Below are positions 1-8,029 of a stretch of DNA of 64,000 nucleotides, in pieces. Made by a program: the position numbers and the translations under genes. Positions within the stretch are counted from its first letter, which is position 1. Each line of letters starts with the position of its first letter. Under the pieces are notes generated by a model, which did no database searches, was not told the origin of the DNA, and saw only the letters and a list, made by a program, of their open reading frames with translations. This stretch comes from Cetobacterium_A somerae (lineage in GTDB: Bacteria > Fusobacteriota > Fusobacteriia > Fusobacteriales > Fusobacteriaceae): NCBI RefSeq assembly GCF_044784365.2, contig NZ_CP173062.2. One strand, 5' to 3'.

Positions 1-146
1 AAGTTTTCATCTTCAGGCTTACTTAAAAGAGCTGTTAACTCTTCTAAAGAGATATTCATTCCTCCTAATTTGAAAACTTCCATCATAGCTTTATCATTTA
101 TTCTTAAAGCATATCTAACTCTTCTTAGAACGTCATTATTTGTCAT
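1..146 (-). CDS. DUF1456 (YehS-like) protein, C-terminus cut by window edge
   Basis: Only the first 48 codons are inside the window; the gene runs off the left edge. The start is ATG (144-146) behind a TCCTCCT complement, which is a strong AGGAGGA site. The visible protein begins MTNNDVLRRVRYALRIND and continues through FKLGG and a Leu-rich segment. This matches the N-terminal repeat of the DUF1456/YehS family, which carries two copies of a short helical module. The molecular function of the family is not established. It lies downstream of the deo/Crp genes in the same direction. Confidence 0.75.
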   Translation of the reverse strand, partial: MTNNDVLRRVRYALRINDKAMMEVFKLGGMNISLEELTALLSKPEDEN

Positions 147-218
147 TTGTTCCTCCTAATTTTTTTAAATTTTACTCATAATTATACCACAAATATAGGA
201 GTATTCCTATTTTTTATT

Positions 219-884
219 TTAACGTCTATAAAAATCTCTAATTTCTGTTTTTAAAATAAAGATTTGTCCATTCTCAACTTTAACAAGACCTAGCTCTTTA
301 AGTTTTTTTATACCTCTTGAAACAGTTTCTCTATTAGTTCCTAACATATCTGCCAAATAGGTGTTATTTACTTTTACTGTAAAACCATGAAATTCCTTGT
401 ATTCATATCCAAAATCTTTTGCTAATTTCCATAGTTTTGCAGCAATTCTTTTATCCATAGATATAGTTGTTGTATTTTTTAATTGTCGATATAAACGTTT
501 TGTCTTTTTTGAAAGAGATTTTATCATTAAGATAGCTAAATCTGGATATTTTAAAATTAATCTTTTAAGCTCTTTTATTGGAATAATCATCACTTTAACA
601 TCAGTAAAAGCATCACAACTAACACTTGTTTTTTGTGATTCATCATATACCATAGTATCATTTAAAAATGAATCTTTTCCCAGCAAATAGATTATTTTTC
701 TTTTTCCATCTGAATTATCTTTATATACTGTAACATTTCCACTAATTATGAAATATATACTCTCACAAAATGAGTGCTCTAAAAAAAGAGTTTCTCCCTG
801 CTTAAACTCTTGGCATTGAGAAACTCTTAATAAATTATCTAAGCACTCCTTTGAAAGGGAACTACTTAAGTAATCTTGATTCAT
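219..884 (-). CDS. Crp/Fnr family transcriptional regulator
   Basis: A 221-residue cytosolic regulator. An N-terminal cyclic-nucleotide-binding-like jelly roll (about residues 20-110, with the EFKQGETLFLE and IYFIISGNVTVY strands) is followed by a long dimerisation helix and a C-terminal winged helix. The recognition helix region is ADMLGTNRETVSRGIKKLKE, typical of Crp/Fnr. Cys residues occur at about 14, 24 and 40 but not with the spacing of an FNR iron-sulfur ligand set, so the signal is unknown. Its ATG lies two bases after the deoC stop with no good ribosome site of its own, so it is probably translationally coupled to deoC and co-transcribed with deoA-deoC. It may control that operon or the divergent alcohol dehydrogenase; this is inference. 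Confidence 0.85.
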   Translation of the reverse strand: MNQDYLSSSLSKECLDNLLRVSQCQEFKQGETLFLEHSFCESIYFIISGNVTVYKDNSDGKRKIIYLLGKDSFLNDTMVYDESQKTSVSCDAFTDVKVMIIPIKELKRLILKYPDLAILMIKSLSKKTKRLYRQLKNTTTISMDKRIAAKLWKLAKDFGYEYKEFHGFTVKVNNTYLADMLGTNRETVSRGIKKLKELGLVKVENGQIFILKTEIRDFYRR

Positions 885-886
885 AA

Positions 887-1552
887 TTAGTATTTATTTG
901 GGTCAGCAGTTCCAGTTGTCACTAATTCAACACCTGAACTTGTTCCTAATCTTGTTACACCTAAAGATATATATTTCTCTGCAGTTGCTAAATCTCTTAC
1001 TCCACCTGCAGCTTTTAATTCAGCTTTATCTCCAACAATCTCTTTCATTAACATTATATCTTCAAAAGTAGCTCCACCTGTTCCAAAACCTGTTGATGTT
1101 TTTACAAAATCAGCCTTTGCATCTAAACATAACTGAGTCGCTATTTTTTTCTCCTCATCAGTTAAATAACAATTCTCTATTATAACTTTCAATACATTTG
1201 TTCCAATAGCTTCTTTAATAGCTGCTATTTCATTTTTAACATACTCTGTCTCACCAGCTTTTAACATTCCAATATTGATAACCATATCAATTTCAGATGC
1301 ACCATCTTCTATACAAGTTTTTGCTTCAAAAACTTTTGACTTTGTTGACATAGCTCCTAAAGGGAAACCAATTACAGCACAAACTTTAACATCTGTTCCT
1401 GTAAGTTCTTTTGCTGCTAATTCAACATAACATCCATTTACACAAACTGAAAAGAATTTATGTTCTTTAGCTTCCGCACATAATTTTATAATATCCTTTG
1501 GTTCTGTTGTAGCTTTTAATACTGTGTGATCAATATATTTACTTAAATTCAT
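887..1552 (-). CDS. deoC: deoxyribose-phosphate aldolase
   Basis: Class I aldolase (221 aa) splitting 2-deoxyribose 5-phosphate into glyceraldehyde 3-phosphate and acetaldehyde. The start MNLSKYIDHTVLKA is the classic DeoC N-terminus. The Schiff-base lysine lies in the ADFVKTSTGFGTGGAT motif, and the phosphate site is formed by the KAAGGVR segment. Length and order match short bacterial DeoC proteins. It has a clear AGGAGGA site, follows the pyrimidine phosphorylase gene by 29 bases and is followed two bases later by a Crp/Fnr gene. Together these form a deoxyribonucleoside salvage operon. Confidence 0.96.
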   Translation of the reverse strand: MNLSKYIDHTVLKATTEPKDIIKLCAEAKEHKFFSVCVNGCYVELAAKELTGTDVKVCAVIGFPLGAMSTKSKVFEAKTCIEDGASEIDMVINIGMLKAGETEYVKNEIAAIKEAIGTNVLKVIIENCYLTDEEKKIATQLCLDAKADFVKTSTGFGTGGATFEDIMLMKEIVGDKAELKAAGGVRDLATAEKYISLGVTRLGTSSGVELVTTGTADPNKY

Positions 1553-1581
1553 TTTTCCTCCTAAAATATTCTTTATATTTA

Positions 1582-2835
1582 TTATAACCCAATATTAGAT
1601 AAAATTTCTAGAATTACTTTATTTTTTTCTACTTTTTCATCCACTATTGTATAAGCACCTTCTAAAAATCTAATAGATGATTCTAAATTTTTATCATTGT
1701 GTTGAACAAAAGCTAAAACTTCTCCCGCTTCAACATAGTCTCCAACTTTTTTAGTTAATAAAACTCCAACAGAATGATCAATTATATCATCTTTAGTCGC
1801 TCTTCCAGCTCCTAAAACCATTGCTGCTTTTCCGATCTCTTCAGCTTCAATCTTAGAAATCCATCCTGATTTTTTAGCTTTAAACTCATATTCTGATTTA
1901 AACTTTGGAAGTAATGTATAGTCATCAACTAATTTTGGATTTCCTCCTGCTGCTTCTATGAAATCTTTTAAGTGTTGAATAGCTGCACCATTAGATATAA
2001 CTTCAGCAACCTTCTCTTTTCCTTCTTCTAAAGACTTAACATCACCTTTAATTTGAAGAGCAGTCGCAACTATTGTTTCTACAAGCTCAGTGAAATCTTT
2101 TGGTCCTCTTCCTTTTAAAGTTTCAATCGCTTCAATTATTTCATTAGCATTTCCAACAGCATATCCAAGTGGTTGATCCATATCTGTTAATAAAGTTACT
2201 ACTTTTCTATCAAAAGAATCTCCAATATCAATCATAGTTTTTGCTAACTCTTCAGCTGTTTTTAAGTTTTTCATAAATGCTCCAGAACCAACTTTAACAT
2301 CTAAAATAATTCCATCAGCATAAACTGCTAGCTTTTTACTCATAATAGAACTTGCTATTAAAGGTATGCTTGATACTGTTGCAGTTACATCTCTAAGAGA
2401 ATATAATTTTTTATCTAAAGGAACTATTGTATCCGAATATCCCATAATACCTGTTCCAACTTTATTTACCATTTTTACCAATTCATCTCTTGTTTCTGGG
2501 AAAACAAATCCAGGAATAGCCTCAAATTTATCTATTGTTCCTCCAGTGTGTCCCAAACCTCTTCCAGAAAGTTTTGCAGTTCCTATATTAAAGGCTGCAA
2601 ATAATCCTGCTAAAGCAATAGTAGTTTTATCTCCTACTCCACCTGTTGAATGTTTATCAATTAAGAACTTTTCTATTCCATCAAACTTTATAACTTCTCC
2701 ACTATTCATCATAAGTTCTGTAAATACTTTTAGCTCATCCTTTGTCATTCCATTAAAATAAACTGCCATTAGAAATGAAGACATTTGATAATCAGGAACT
2801 CTATTTTGTAAATACTCTCCTAGTAAGAAGCTCAT
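1582..2835 (-). CDS. deoA: pyrimidine-nucleoside phosphorylase (5' end frameshifted)
   Basis: Phosphorolysis of thymidine, deoxyuridine or uridine to base and (deoxy)ribose 1-phosphate, in the cytosol. The family signature region SGRGLGHTGGTIDK(L)E is present, as are the KHSTGGVGDKT phosphate loop and the C-terminal pyrimidine-phosphorylase domain (about residues 310-417). The open frame used here starts at an internal ATG (MSFLLGEYLQNR) that has no real ribosome site. The expected N-terminus (MRAVDIIQ then KKRDNIELTSEE) lies just upstream, split between two frames at a T-run at 2867-2871. The product listed here lacks about 20 residues of the N-terminal helical domain. Either this is a sequencing error in a homopolymer or a true frameshift with re-initiation. 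The role is certain; the start is not. Confidence 0.9.
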   Translation of the reverse strand: MSFLLGEYLQNRVPDYQMSSFLMAVYFNGMTKDELKVFTELMMNSGEVIKFDGIEKFLIDKHSTGGVGDKTTIALAGLFAAFNIGTAKLSGRGLGHTGGTIDKFEAIPGFVFPETRDELVKMVNKVGTGIMGYSDTIVPLDKKLYSLRDVTATVSSIPLIASSIMSKKLAVYADGIILDVKVGSGAFMKNLKTAEELAKTMIDIGDSFDRKVVTLLTDMDQPLGYAVGNANEIIEAIETLKGRGPKDFTELVETIVATALQIKGDVKSLEEGKEKVAEVISNGAAIQHLKDFIEAAGGNPKLVDDYTLLPKFKSEYEFKAKKSGWISKIEAEEIGKAAMVLGAGRATKDDIIDHSVGVLLTKKVGDYVEAGEVLAFVQHNDKNLESSIRFLEGAYTIVDEKVEKNKVILEILSNIGL

Positions 2836-2893
2836 CTCTTCAGATGTTAACTCAATATTGTCTCTCTTTTTGAATAATATCTACCGCTCTCAT
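2836..2893 (-). other. Frameshifted 5' end of deoA
   Basis: An ATG at 2891-2893 is preceded by AGGTGGAGT, a good ribosome site. It encodes MRAVDIIQK, the family N-terminus, and then hits TGA at 2852-2854. In the frame of the main deoA body the codons just before its ATG read KKRDNIELTSEE, the expected continuation. The two frames meet at a run of five T (2867-2871 on the plus strand). Seven would restore IIQKKRD and four would restore IIQKRD. Confidence 0.75.
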
Positions 2894-3007
2894 ACTCCAC
2901 CTCGTTTTATTTTCATATTTTATATATTTTTCTAGCATTTTTTCTATTTTTATGATATATAAATTCTTATATAATAGATAGGACAATTGGCCCATTAAGG
3001 AGAATTT

Positions 3008-3616
3008 ATGAAAAAAATAGAACAATACATAAACTTTTATAATTTAGACGATATTTTAATTAAAGAAGTTCATGAAAAATTATTAATAAAACATTATAAA
3101 AAAGGAGAGTATATTTTAGAAGCTCATAAAGGAACTAATAGCATCTATTTTATAGTAGAAGGAACTGTTGAGGTTTCTTGTATTCTTGATAATGGAAATC
3201 AAATATGTTTAAATATACTTAGACCTTTAGAAATCTTTGGAGATATTGAATACATTAATAAAGAGGAAGTATTATTTGATGTAGTTGCTAAAAGTGATGT
3301 GGCAGTTATTCTTCTACCTTTTCAATTAGCAAAAGACTATCTTGAAGATAATATTAACTTTTGGAGATTTTTAGCTATTGAAGGGAACAAAAAACTTTTA
3401 AATACAAATAGAGCTATATTTTATAAAAGTACTTTAAAAGCAAAAGATATTTTTATAAAATATCTTGAAGATAATGGAGGAGAAATAACTTTTAAATCTC
3501 TAGATGAACTTTCTGGTAGACTTAATATAAGCTATAGAAACCTAACTAGAATAATTAAATTTTATATTAATAAAGGTACCATAGTTAAGGATAGAAATTT
3601 TATTAAAATTTTATAG
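3008..3616 (+). CDS. Crp/Fnr family transcriptional regulator
   Basis: A 202-residue regulator with an N-terminal cNMP-binding-like domain (GEYILEAHKGTNSIYFIVEGTVEV, about residues 33-56) and a shorter, degenerate C-terminal winged helix (SLDELSGRLNISYRNLTRII). No Cys ligand cluster is visible. The ribosome site is AAGGAG before ATG. It is the first gene of a plus-strand pair: the alcohol dehydrogenase gene begins 12 bases after its stop. It is divergent from the deo operon, so the 2894-3007 gap holds promoters for both. A plausible -10 TATAAT lies at 2970-2975. It resembles the other Crp/Fnr protein of the window in fold but not closely in sequence. Likely target: its own operon, deo, or both (inference). 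Confidence 0.82.
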   Translation: MKKIEQYINFYNLDDILIKEVHEKLLIKHYKKGEYILEAHKGTNSIYFIVEGTVEVSCILDNGNQICLNILRPLEIFGDIEYINKEEVLFDVVAKSDVAVILLPFQLAKDYLEDNINFWRFLAIEGNKKLLNTNRAIFYKSTLKAKDIFIKYLEDNGGEITFKSLDELSGRLNISYRNLTRIIKFYINKGTIVKDRNFIKIL

Positions 3617-3628
3617 GAGGATTTTATT

Positions 3629-4801
3629 ATGAAAAATTTTATTTATGATGTTCCAACGAGAGTTCTATTTGGAGATGGGCAAGTATCAAATGTAGGAAAA
3701 GAAGTTAAAAAACATGCAAGTAAAATTTTACTTCTTTATGGGAAAAATAGTATTAAAAAAAATGGATTATATGATGAGGTTATAAAGTTTTTAACTGAAG
3801 AAAACATTGAAATTATTGAACTTTCTGGAGTTGATCCTAATCCTAGAATTGAAACAGTTAGAGAAGGAGCTGATCTTTGTAGAAAACACAATTTAGAATT
3901 AGTTTTAGCTGTTGGAGGTGGAAGTACTATCGATTGTGCAAAGGGAATCGCTGCTCAAACTAAATATCATGGAGATATTTGGAAAGACCTTTGTGTGGAT
4001 AAAAAATTTAATCTATTAACTGAAGCACTACCTGTAGCTTCTATCTTAACTCTTGCTGCAACAGGAAGCGAAATGAATGGGAATAGTGTCTTATCTAACT
4101 CAAAAGAAAATTTAAAATTAGGATTTAACAGTTATATTTTAAGACCTGTTTTTTCTATACTTGACCCAACTTATACTTTTTCAGTTAACAAATATCAAAC
4201 TGCAGCTGGTGCTGTAGATATAATGAGTCATCTTTTTGAACAATATTTTTCACCAGATAAAAAAGGTTATCTGCAATCTCGTATAATGGAAGGTCTTTTA
4301 AAAACAGTTATTCATTATGCACCAATTGCTTATGAAAATCCTACTAATTATGATGCAAGAGCCAATATTATGTGGGCAAGTTCTTTATCATTAAATGGAT
4401 TAACATCTGCTGGAAAAGAATCTACTGATTGGGCAACACATCAAATGGAACACGAACTAAGTGCTAAGTATGATATAACACATGGTGTTGGTTTAGGAAT
4501 TTTAACACCTTATTGGATGGAGTATGTTCTTGATAAAGAAAATGTTCATAGATTTGTAGAATATGCCAATAATGTTTGGGGTATTTTTGGAGACGATGAT
4601 TTCCAAGTTGCTAAAAAAGTAATCACAAAAACAAGAGAATTTTTTAATTCCTTAGATATTCCATCTACTCTAACAGATATAGGAATTGATAGTTCAAAAT
4701 TTGAAGATATGGCAACTAGCGCAACAAGATTAGGCCCAATTGGAACTATGAAAAAATTAGAATATAAAGATGTATTAGAGATATTAACAATGGCTTTATA
4801 A
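3629..4801 (+). CDS. iron-containing alcohol dehydrogenase (butanol-dehydrogenase/YqhD-like)
   Basis: Group III metal-dependent alcohol dehydrogenase (390 aa) reducing an aldehyde with NAD(P)H in the cytosol. The N-terminal nucleotide domain carries GGGSTIDCAKGIA (about residues 94-106), and the metal site is formed by DIMSHLFEQYF, HQMEHELSA and DITHGVGLGIL. Length and motifs match the BdhA/YqhD branch; substrate and cofactor preference cannot be read. It is coupled to the upstream Crp/Fnr gene by 12 bases with an AGGAGGA site. The divergent neighbour DeoC makes acetaldehyde, so reduction of acetaldehyde to ethanol is an attractive role (inference). A bidirectional terminator follows. Confidence 0.92.
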   Translation: MKNFIYDVPTRVLFGDGQVSNVGKEVKKHASKILLLYGKNSIKKNGLYDEVIKFLTEENIEIIELSGVDPNPRIETVREGADLCRKHNLELVLAVGGGSTIDCAKGIAAQTKYHGDIWKDLCVDKKFNLLTEALPVASILTLAATGSEMNGNSVLSNSKENLKLGFNSYILRPVFSILDPTYTFSVNKYQTAAGAVDIMSHLFEQYFSPDKKGYLQSRIMEGLLKTVIHYAPIAYENPTNYDARANIMWASSLSLNGLTSAGKESTDWATHQMEHELSAKYDITHGVGLGILTPYWMEYVLDKENVHRFVEYANNVWGIFGDDDFQVAKKVITKTREFFNSLDIPSTLTDIGIDSSKFEDMATSATRLGPIGTMKKLEYKDVLEILTMAL

Positions 4802-4810
4802 TATGGTAAT

Positions 4811-4843
4811 AGTCTGAGAAATTTTCTCAGACTATTATTTTTT
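4811..4843. terminator. bidirectional rho-independent terminator
   Basis: Ten-base arms AGTCTGAGAA and TTCTCAGACT around a three-base loop, followed by a T-rich tract. It serves the alcohol dehydrogenase gene (plus) and the VanZ-like gene (minus), whose stop lies inside it. Confidence 0.9.
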
Positions 4844-5263
4844 CTTATTTAATTTGATTATAGGATTTTTATTGAAATTAAAAAATAAAAATATTGATAT
4901 TATTCCTAAACTTCCCCCTAACGTATCTATTAATACATCTTTTATTGCTGGTCCTCTTCCTGGTATAAATCCTTGGTGAAATTCATCTGTACAAGCATAT
5001 AAAAATGTTAAAATTATACTTATTAAAACAGATTTTTTATCTAAAACTTTGAAACTTAAAAAATAGCTACTACCTAAGATTAGGTATATTGTAAAATGTG
5101 CTAACTTTCTAACATCTAAACCAAATATCTCTAGAAAATCTTTTAAATATTGAAGTATAAAATTAGATTGTTTTAAAGATTCTTCACCATTTTGATGAGA
5201 AAACCAGAAAATCAAAATCATAGTAGCAATAGAAATAAATCTAAATAATCTTGTTCGACTCAT
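4835..5263 (-). CDS. VanZ-like family membrane protein
   Basis: A 142-residue integral membrane protein with about four transmembrane helices. Family motifs are seen in order: RKLAHFTIYLILG (about 52-64), the acidic-His motif TDEFHQGFIPGRG (about 92-104), and DVLIDTLGGSLG. The best-known member, VanZ, gives low-level teicoplanin resistance, but most relatives have no assigned role, so no resistance claim is made. It starts 12 bases after the stop of the PAS-GGDEF gene and is probably co-transcribed with it. Confidence 0.85.
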   Translation of the reverse strand: MSRTRLFRFISIATMILIFWFSHQNGEESLKQSNFILQYLKDFLEIFGLDVRKLAHFTIYLILGSSYFLSFKVLDKKSVLISIILTFLYACTDEFHQGFIPGRGPAIKDVLIDTLGGSLGIISIFLFFNFNKNPIIKLNKKK

Positions 5264-5275
5264 TAAGTATCTCCC

Positions 5276-6343
5276 TTATTTTATTTTTTGTTTTTTATCT
5301 TTCATTTTATATAATTCAATGTCCGCTTTTTTATATAAACTATTTAAACTTTCATTTTCATATCTTTCTGCCATTCCTACACTAACACTAAATTTTAAAT
5401 CATTTGATAAATTCTCTTTTTCTAAATCTTTTTGTATTCTTTCATAAATTTTTTCTAAATCCTCTAAAGTCCCATCTATAATTATTGACAATTCATCTCC
5501 ACCTATTCGAATTATGAAATCATTTGATTTTCTTACATTTCTTTTTAAAATCTCAGATATTTTTTTTAAAACTAGATCACCAATATCATGACCGTTATTA
5601 TCATTTATCTCTTTAAATTTATCAATATCTAGAATCATCATTGAAAAAATAGTGTTTTTTTTATTTTCTAAAAGTTTATTTATTTTTTCTTCATAAAAAT
5701 TTCTATTATATAGTCCAGTTAAAAGATCTTTATAAACTTTCTCTTTCAAATCTAATGTTTTCTTTTTAGAATCTGTAATCTCTTTTATCATTCCTAAAAT
5801 ACCATACTTATCATTTCCTAAGTCAACTCTAGATTTAAATGTTTGATACCACCTTCCTTGAAATTTTTCCTCTTCATAAAAATTCCCATTTTCTAAAGCT
5901 TTTCTGTTGTTAATTTCACACTTCTCTGCCATCTTTTTTGGAAAAAATTCACTCTCTTTTTTTCCAATTATCTCTAAATAAGATTTGCCTAGATAATTTG
6001 CATAAGATTCATTGAAATACTCTATTCTACCTTTTGAATCTAAATAAAATATGAAATCTTGAACTGTATCTAACATTGTTACTAATTTATATTCAGATTT
6101 TTCCATTATTTCATGGAATTCCATTTGGACAAACTTCTCATTTTCTACTTCTATATCGTAAGTTCTTACTTGATAATTTTCAATTAAACTAAATTCTTTT
6201 ACTGACAAATTTAAACGTTTTTCGTCAATATTCTGCTCTTTTAAAATATTTCTCATTTTTTTATTTAAATATTTAACTTCTAAGTTACTATCTAAAACTA
6301 ATATTCCTATTGTCAGATTGTCTAATAATATATTTTTAAACAT
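5276..6343 (-). CDS. PAS-GGDEF protein, putative diguanylate cyclase (GGDEL variant)
   Basis: A 355-residue soluble sensor. Two PAS-like regions (about 5-60 and 85-190; the second has YFNESYANYLGKSYLEIIGK) precede a C-terminal GGDEF domain (about 195-350) with LTGLYNRNFYEE and DIDKFKEINDNNGHDIGD. The active-site loop reads GGDEL instead of GGDEF; the metal/GTP acid residues are kept, only the last aromatic is changed. The inhibitory I-site is not a clean RxxD (KSND, with Arg one position further out). It could make c-di-GMP, the ligand expected for the PelD protein encoded 14 kb away; activity is unproven. Confidence 0.85.
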   Translation of the reverse strand: MFKNILLDNLTIGILVLDSNLEVKYLNKKMRNILKEQNIDEKRLNLSVKEFSLIENYQVRTYDIEVENEKFVQMEFHEIMEKSEYKLVTMLDTVQDFIFYLDSKGRIEYFNESYANYLGKSYLEIIGKKESEFFPKKMAEKCEINNRKALENGNFYEEEKFQGRWYQTFKSRVDLGNDKYGILGMIKEITDSKKKTLDLKEKVYKDLLTGLYNRNFYEEKINKLLENKKNTIFSMMILDIDKFKEINDNNGHDIGDLVLKKISEILKRNVRKSNDFIIRIGGDELSIIIDGTLEDLEKIYERIQKDLEKENLSNDLKFSVSVGMAERYENESLNSLYKKADIELYKMKDKKQKIK

Positions 6344-6435
6344 CTTACACCTCTTAACTTTTTATATTTACTCCATATTTTATCATATTTTAAAAAATAT
6401 AAAAAATTTTTTATTTTTCAAAATATTTTAATTTC

Positions 6436-6488
6436 TATACTACAAGTAGAATTTCTTGTAAAACTATGCTAAACTTAATACAGTTTAG
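6436..6488 (+). promoter_or_regulatory. promoter region with two dyads upstream of ABC operon
   Basis: TATACT (6436-6441) is a possible -10 box. Two inverted repeats follow: TACAAG/CTTGTA with an 8-base spacer (6441-6460), and CTAAACT/AGTTTAG with a 6-base spacer (6469-6488), just ahead of the GGAGG of the binding-protein gene. These look like operator sites; no regulator is identified. Confidence 0.45.
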
Positions 6489-6508
6489 ATAAAAATTTTG
6501 GAGGCATT

Positions 6509-8029
6509 ATGAAAAAGAAAATTATGGCTGCTTTAATAGCAATATCACTACTTTCTTTAGGTGGATGTAAGGAAGAACAAATTGAGAATAAAACAAAAAT
6601 AATAATTCCTATTAAAGTCGGATTTAACTCAATCGCTCCAGATACTGATGTTTCGGCTGCTACAAAAGAGGTCATTAGAAATATGAATACTGGATTAATT
6701 CGATTTGATCCTAACTCTAAAACTCTCGTTCCCGCTTTAGCTGAATCTTATGAAATTAAAAATAATGGACGAAGCTATATTTTCAAACTAAGAAATGATA
6801 TTACATTTCATAATAAGCAAAAAATTACTCCTGAAGATGTTAAATACTCTTTTGAAAGAGTCGCTGGGACAAATAGTGGAAAAGCCATTGTTGGAGAATG
6901 GAATAAAAAATTAGAAAGTATAAACATATTAGATACTAATACTATTGAGATAAATATAAAAGATACTGAACATAGTAGCTCTGATATATATAATATTACT
7001 GATGTTTCTATTATACCAAAAGGAATTAGCGAAAGCGAATTAGAAAAAAATCCAATTGGAGCAGGACCATATAAATTTGTTGAATATATCCCTGGACAAA
7101 AAATTGTGTTAGAGGCTTTTGAAGACTATTATTTAGGTGCTCCTGAAATAAAAGAGGTTGAATTTAAAGTCTATAAAGAAGGAGCTAGTAGACTTCTTTC
7201 ATTTAAAAATGGTGAAATCGATTTTCTTCCTTTAAATTTAGAATCTTTAAAAGAAGTTACAAAAGATAAAAATATAGAAGTGGTATCATCTTTAGGTAAT
7301 GATGTTAATATTTTATATTTAAATAACTCTTTTAAACCTTTCCAAAATAAAAAAGTTAGACAAGCTATTTGGGAAGCTATTGATATGGATAGAATTATTG
7401 AAAATTTAGCTTTACCTAAAGCTGAAAAGTTATATACACATATGTCTCCATATTTAAAAGAATTTTATAAGAATGGACTAGAAAAAAATTATCCCTATAA
7501 TCCAGAAACTGCTAAAGAGCTTCTAAAAGAAGCTGGTTACAGTAACTTAAGTTTTACTTTAACAACTATTTCAGAAAATACTTTTGAAAATGATTTAGCT
7601 CTTTTTATTAAAGAGGATTTATCTAAAATTGGTGTTAATGTAAGTATTAATCCAATTCCATGGGGACAGTATCTTCCAGAAGTTTACAAAGGTCATAAAT
7701 ATGAAGCTGCTCTTTTAAGAGTTGCAGGATACCCTGATCCACAAAGAATTCTTCAAAGATATAAGACAAATTACTCTTCAAATATGGGGAATTATTCAAA
7801 TAAAAAAGTGGATGAACTTTTATTAGAAGCGACTGAAACTTATGATACTCAAAGAAAAATTGAAATTTATAAAGAGATTCAAAAATTGTTAAATGAAGAT
7901 ATTGCATCTGTTTATTTAATGGATCAGGGAGTCGCCGTAGCTCTCTCATCTAAATATACAGGATATAAAACATACCCTTTTGCTTTTATAGATGTTTCAA
8001 CTATAAAATTAAAAAAAATTAATAAGTAG
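6509..8029 (+). CDS. ABC transporter substrate-binding lipoprotein, family 5 (peptide/nickel type)
   Basis: A 506-residue periplasmic solute-binding lipoprotein. The signal MKKKIMAALIAISLL ends in the lipobox LGGC (Cys 21), so it is anchored to a membrane. The SBP_bac_5 fold is marked by LVPALAESYEI, the YIFKLRNDITFHNKQ segment, the DVKYSFERV helix, and NKKVRQAIWEAIDMDRII in the second lobe. Substrate may be an oligopeptide or dipeptide, less likely nickel or opine. It heads a five-gene operon with two permeases and two ATPases spaced 0 to 14 bases apart. RBS TTTTGGAGG. Confidence 0.92.
   Translation: MKKKIMAALIAISLLSLGGCKEEQIENKTKIIIPIKVGFNSIAPDTDVSAATKEVIRNMNTGLIRFDPNSKTLVPALAESYEIKNNGRSYIFKLRNDITFHNKQKITPEDVKYSFERVAGTNSGKAIVGEWNKKLESINILDTNTIEINIKDTEHSSSDIYNITDVSIIPKGISESELEKNPIGAGPYKFVEYIPGQKIVLEAFEDYYLGAPEIKEVEFKVYKEGASRLLSFKNGEIDFLPLNLESLKEVTKDKNIEVVSSLGNDVNILYLNNSFKPFQNKKVRQAIWEAIDMDRIIENLALPKAEKLYTHMSPYLKEFYKNGLEKNYPYNPETAKELLKEAGYSNLSFTLTTISENTFENDLALFIKEDLSKIGVNVSINPIPWGQYLPEVYKGHKYEAALLRVAGYPDPQRILQRYKTNYSSNMGNYSNKKVDELLLEATETYDTQRKIEIYKEIQKLLNEDIASVYLMDQGVAVALSSKYTGYKTYPFAFIDVSTIKLKKINK

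Noticed and set aside
2366..2761. Plus-strand open frame of 131 codons opposite deoA
   Set aside because: Antisense shadow of a conserved enzyme; no ribosome site and composition follows the complementary codons.
4835..5263. Glycopeptide resistance determinant (VanZ)
   Set aside because: Only the general VanZ-like family is supported and no other van genes are present.
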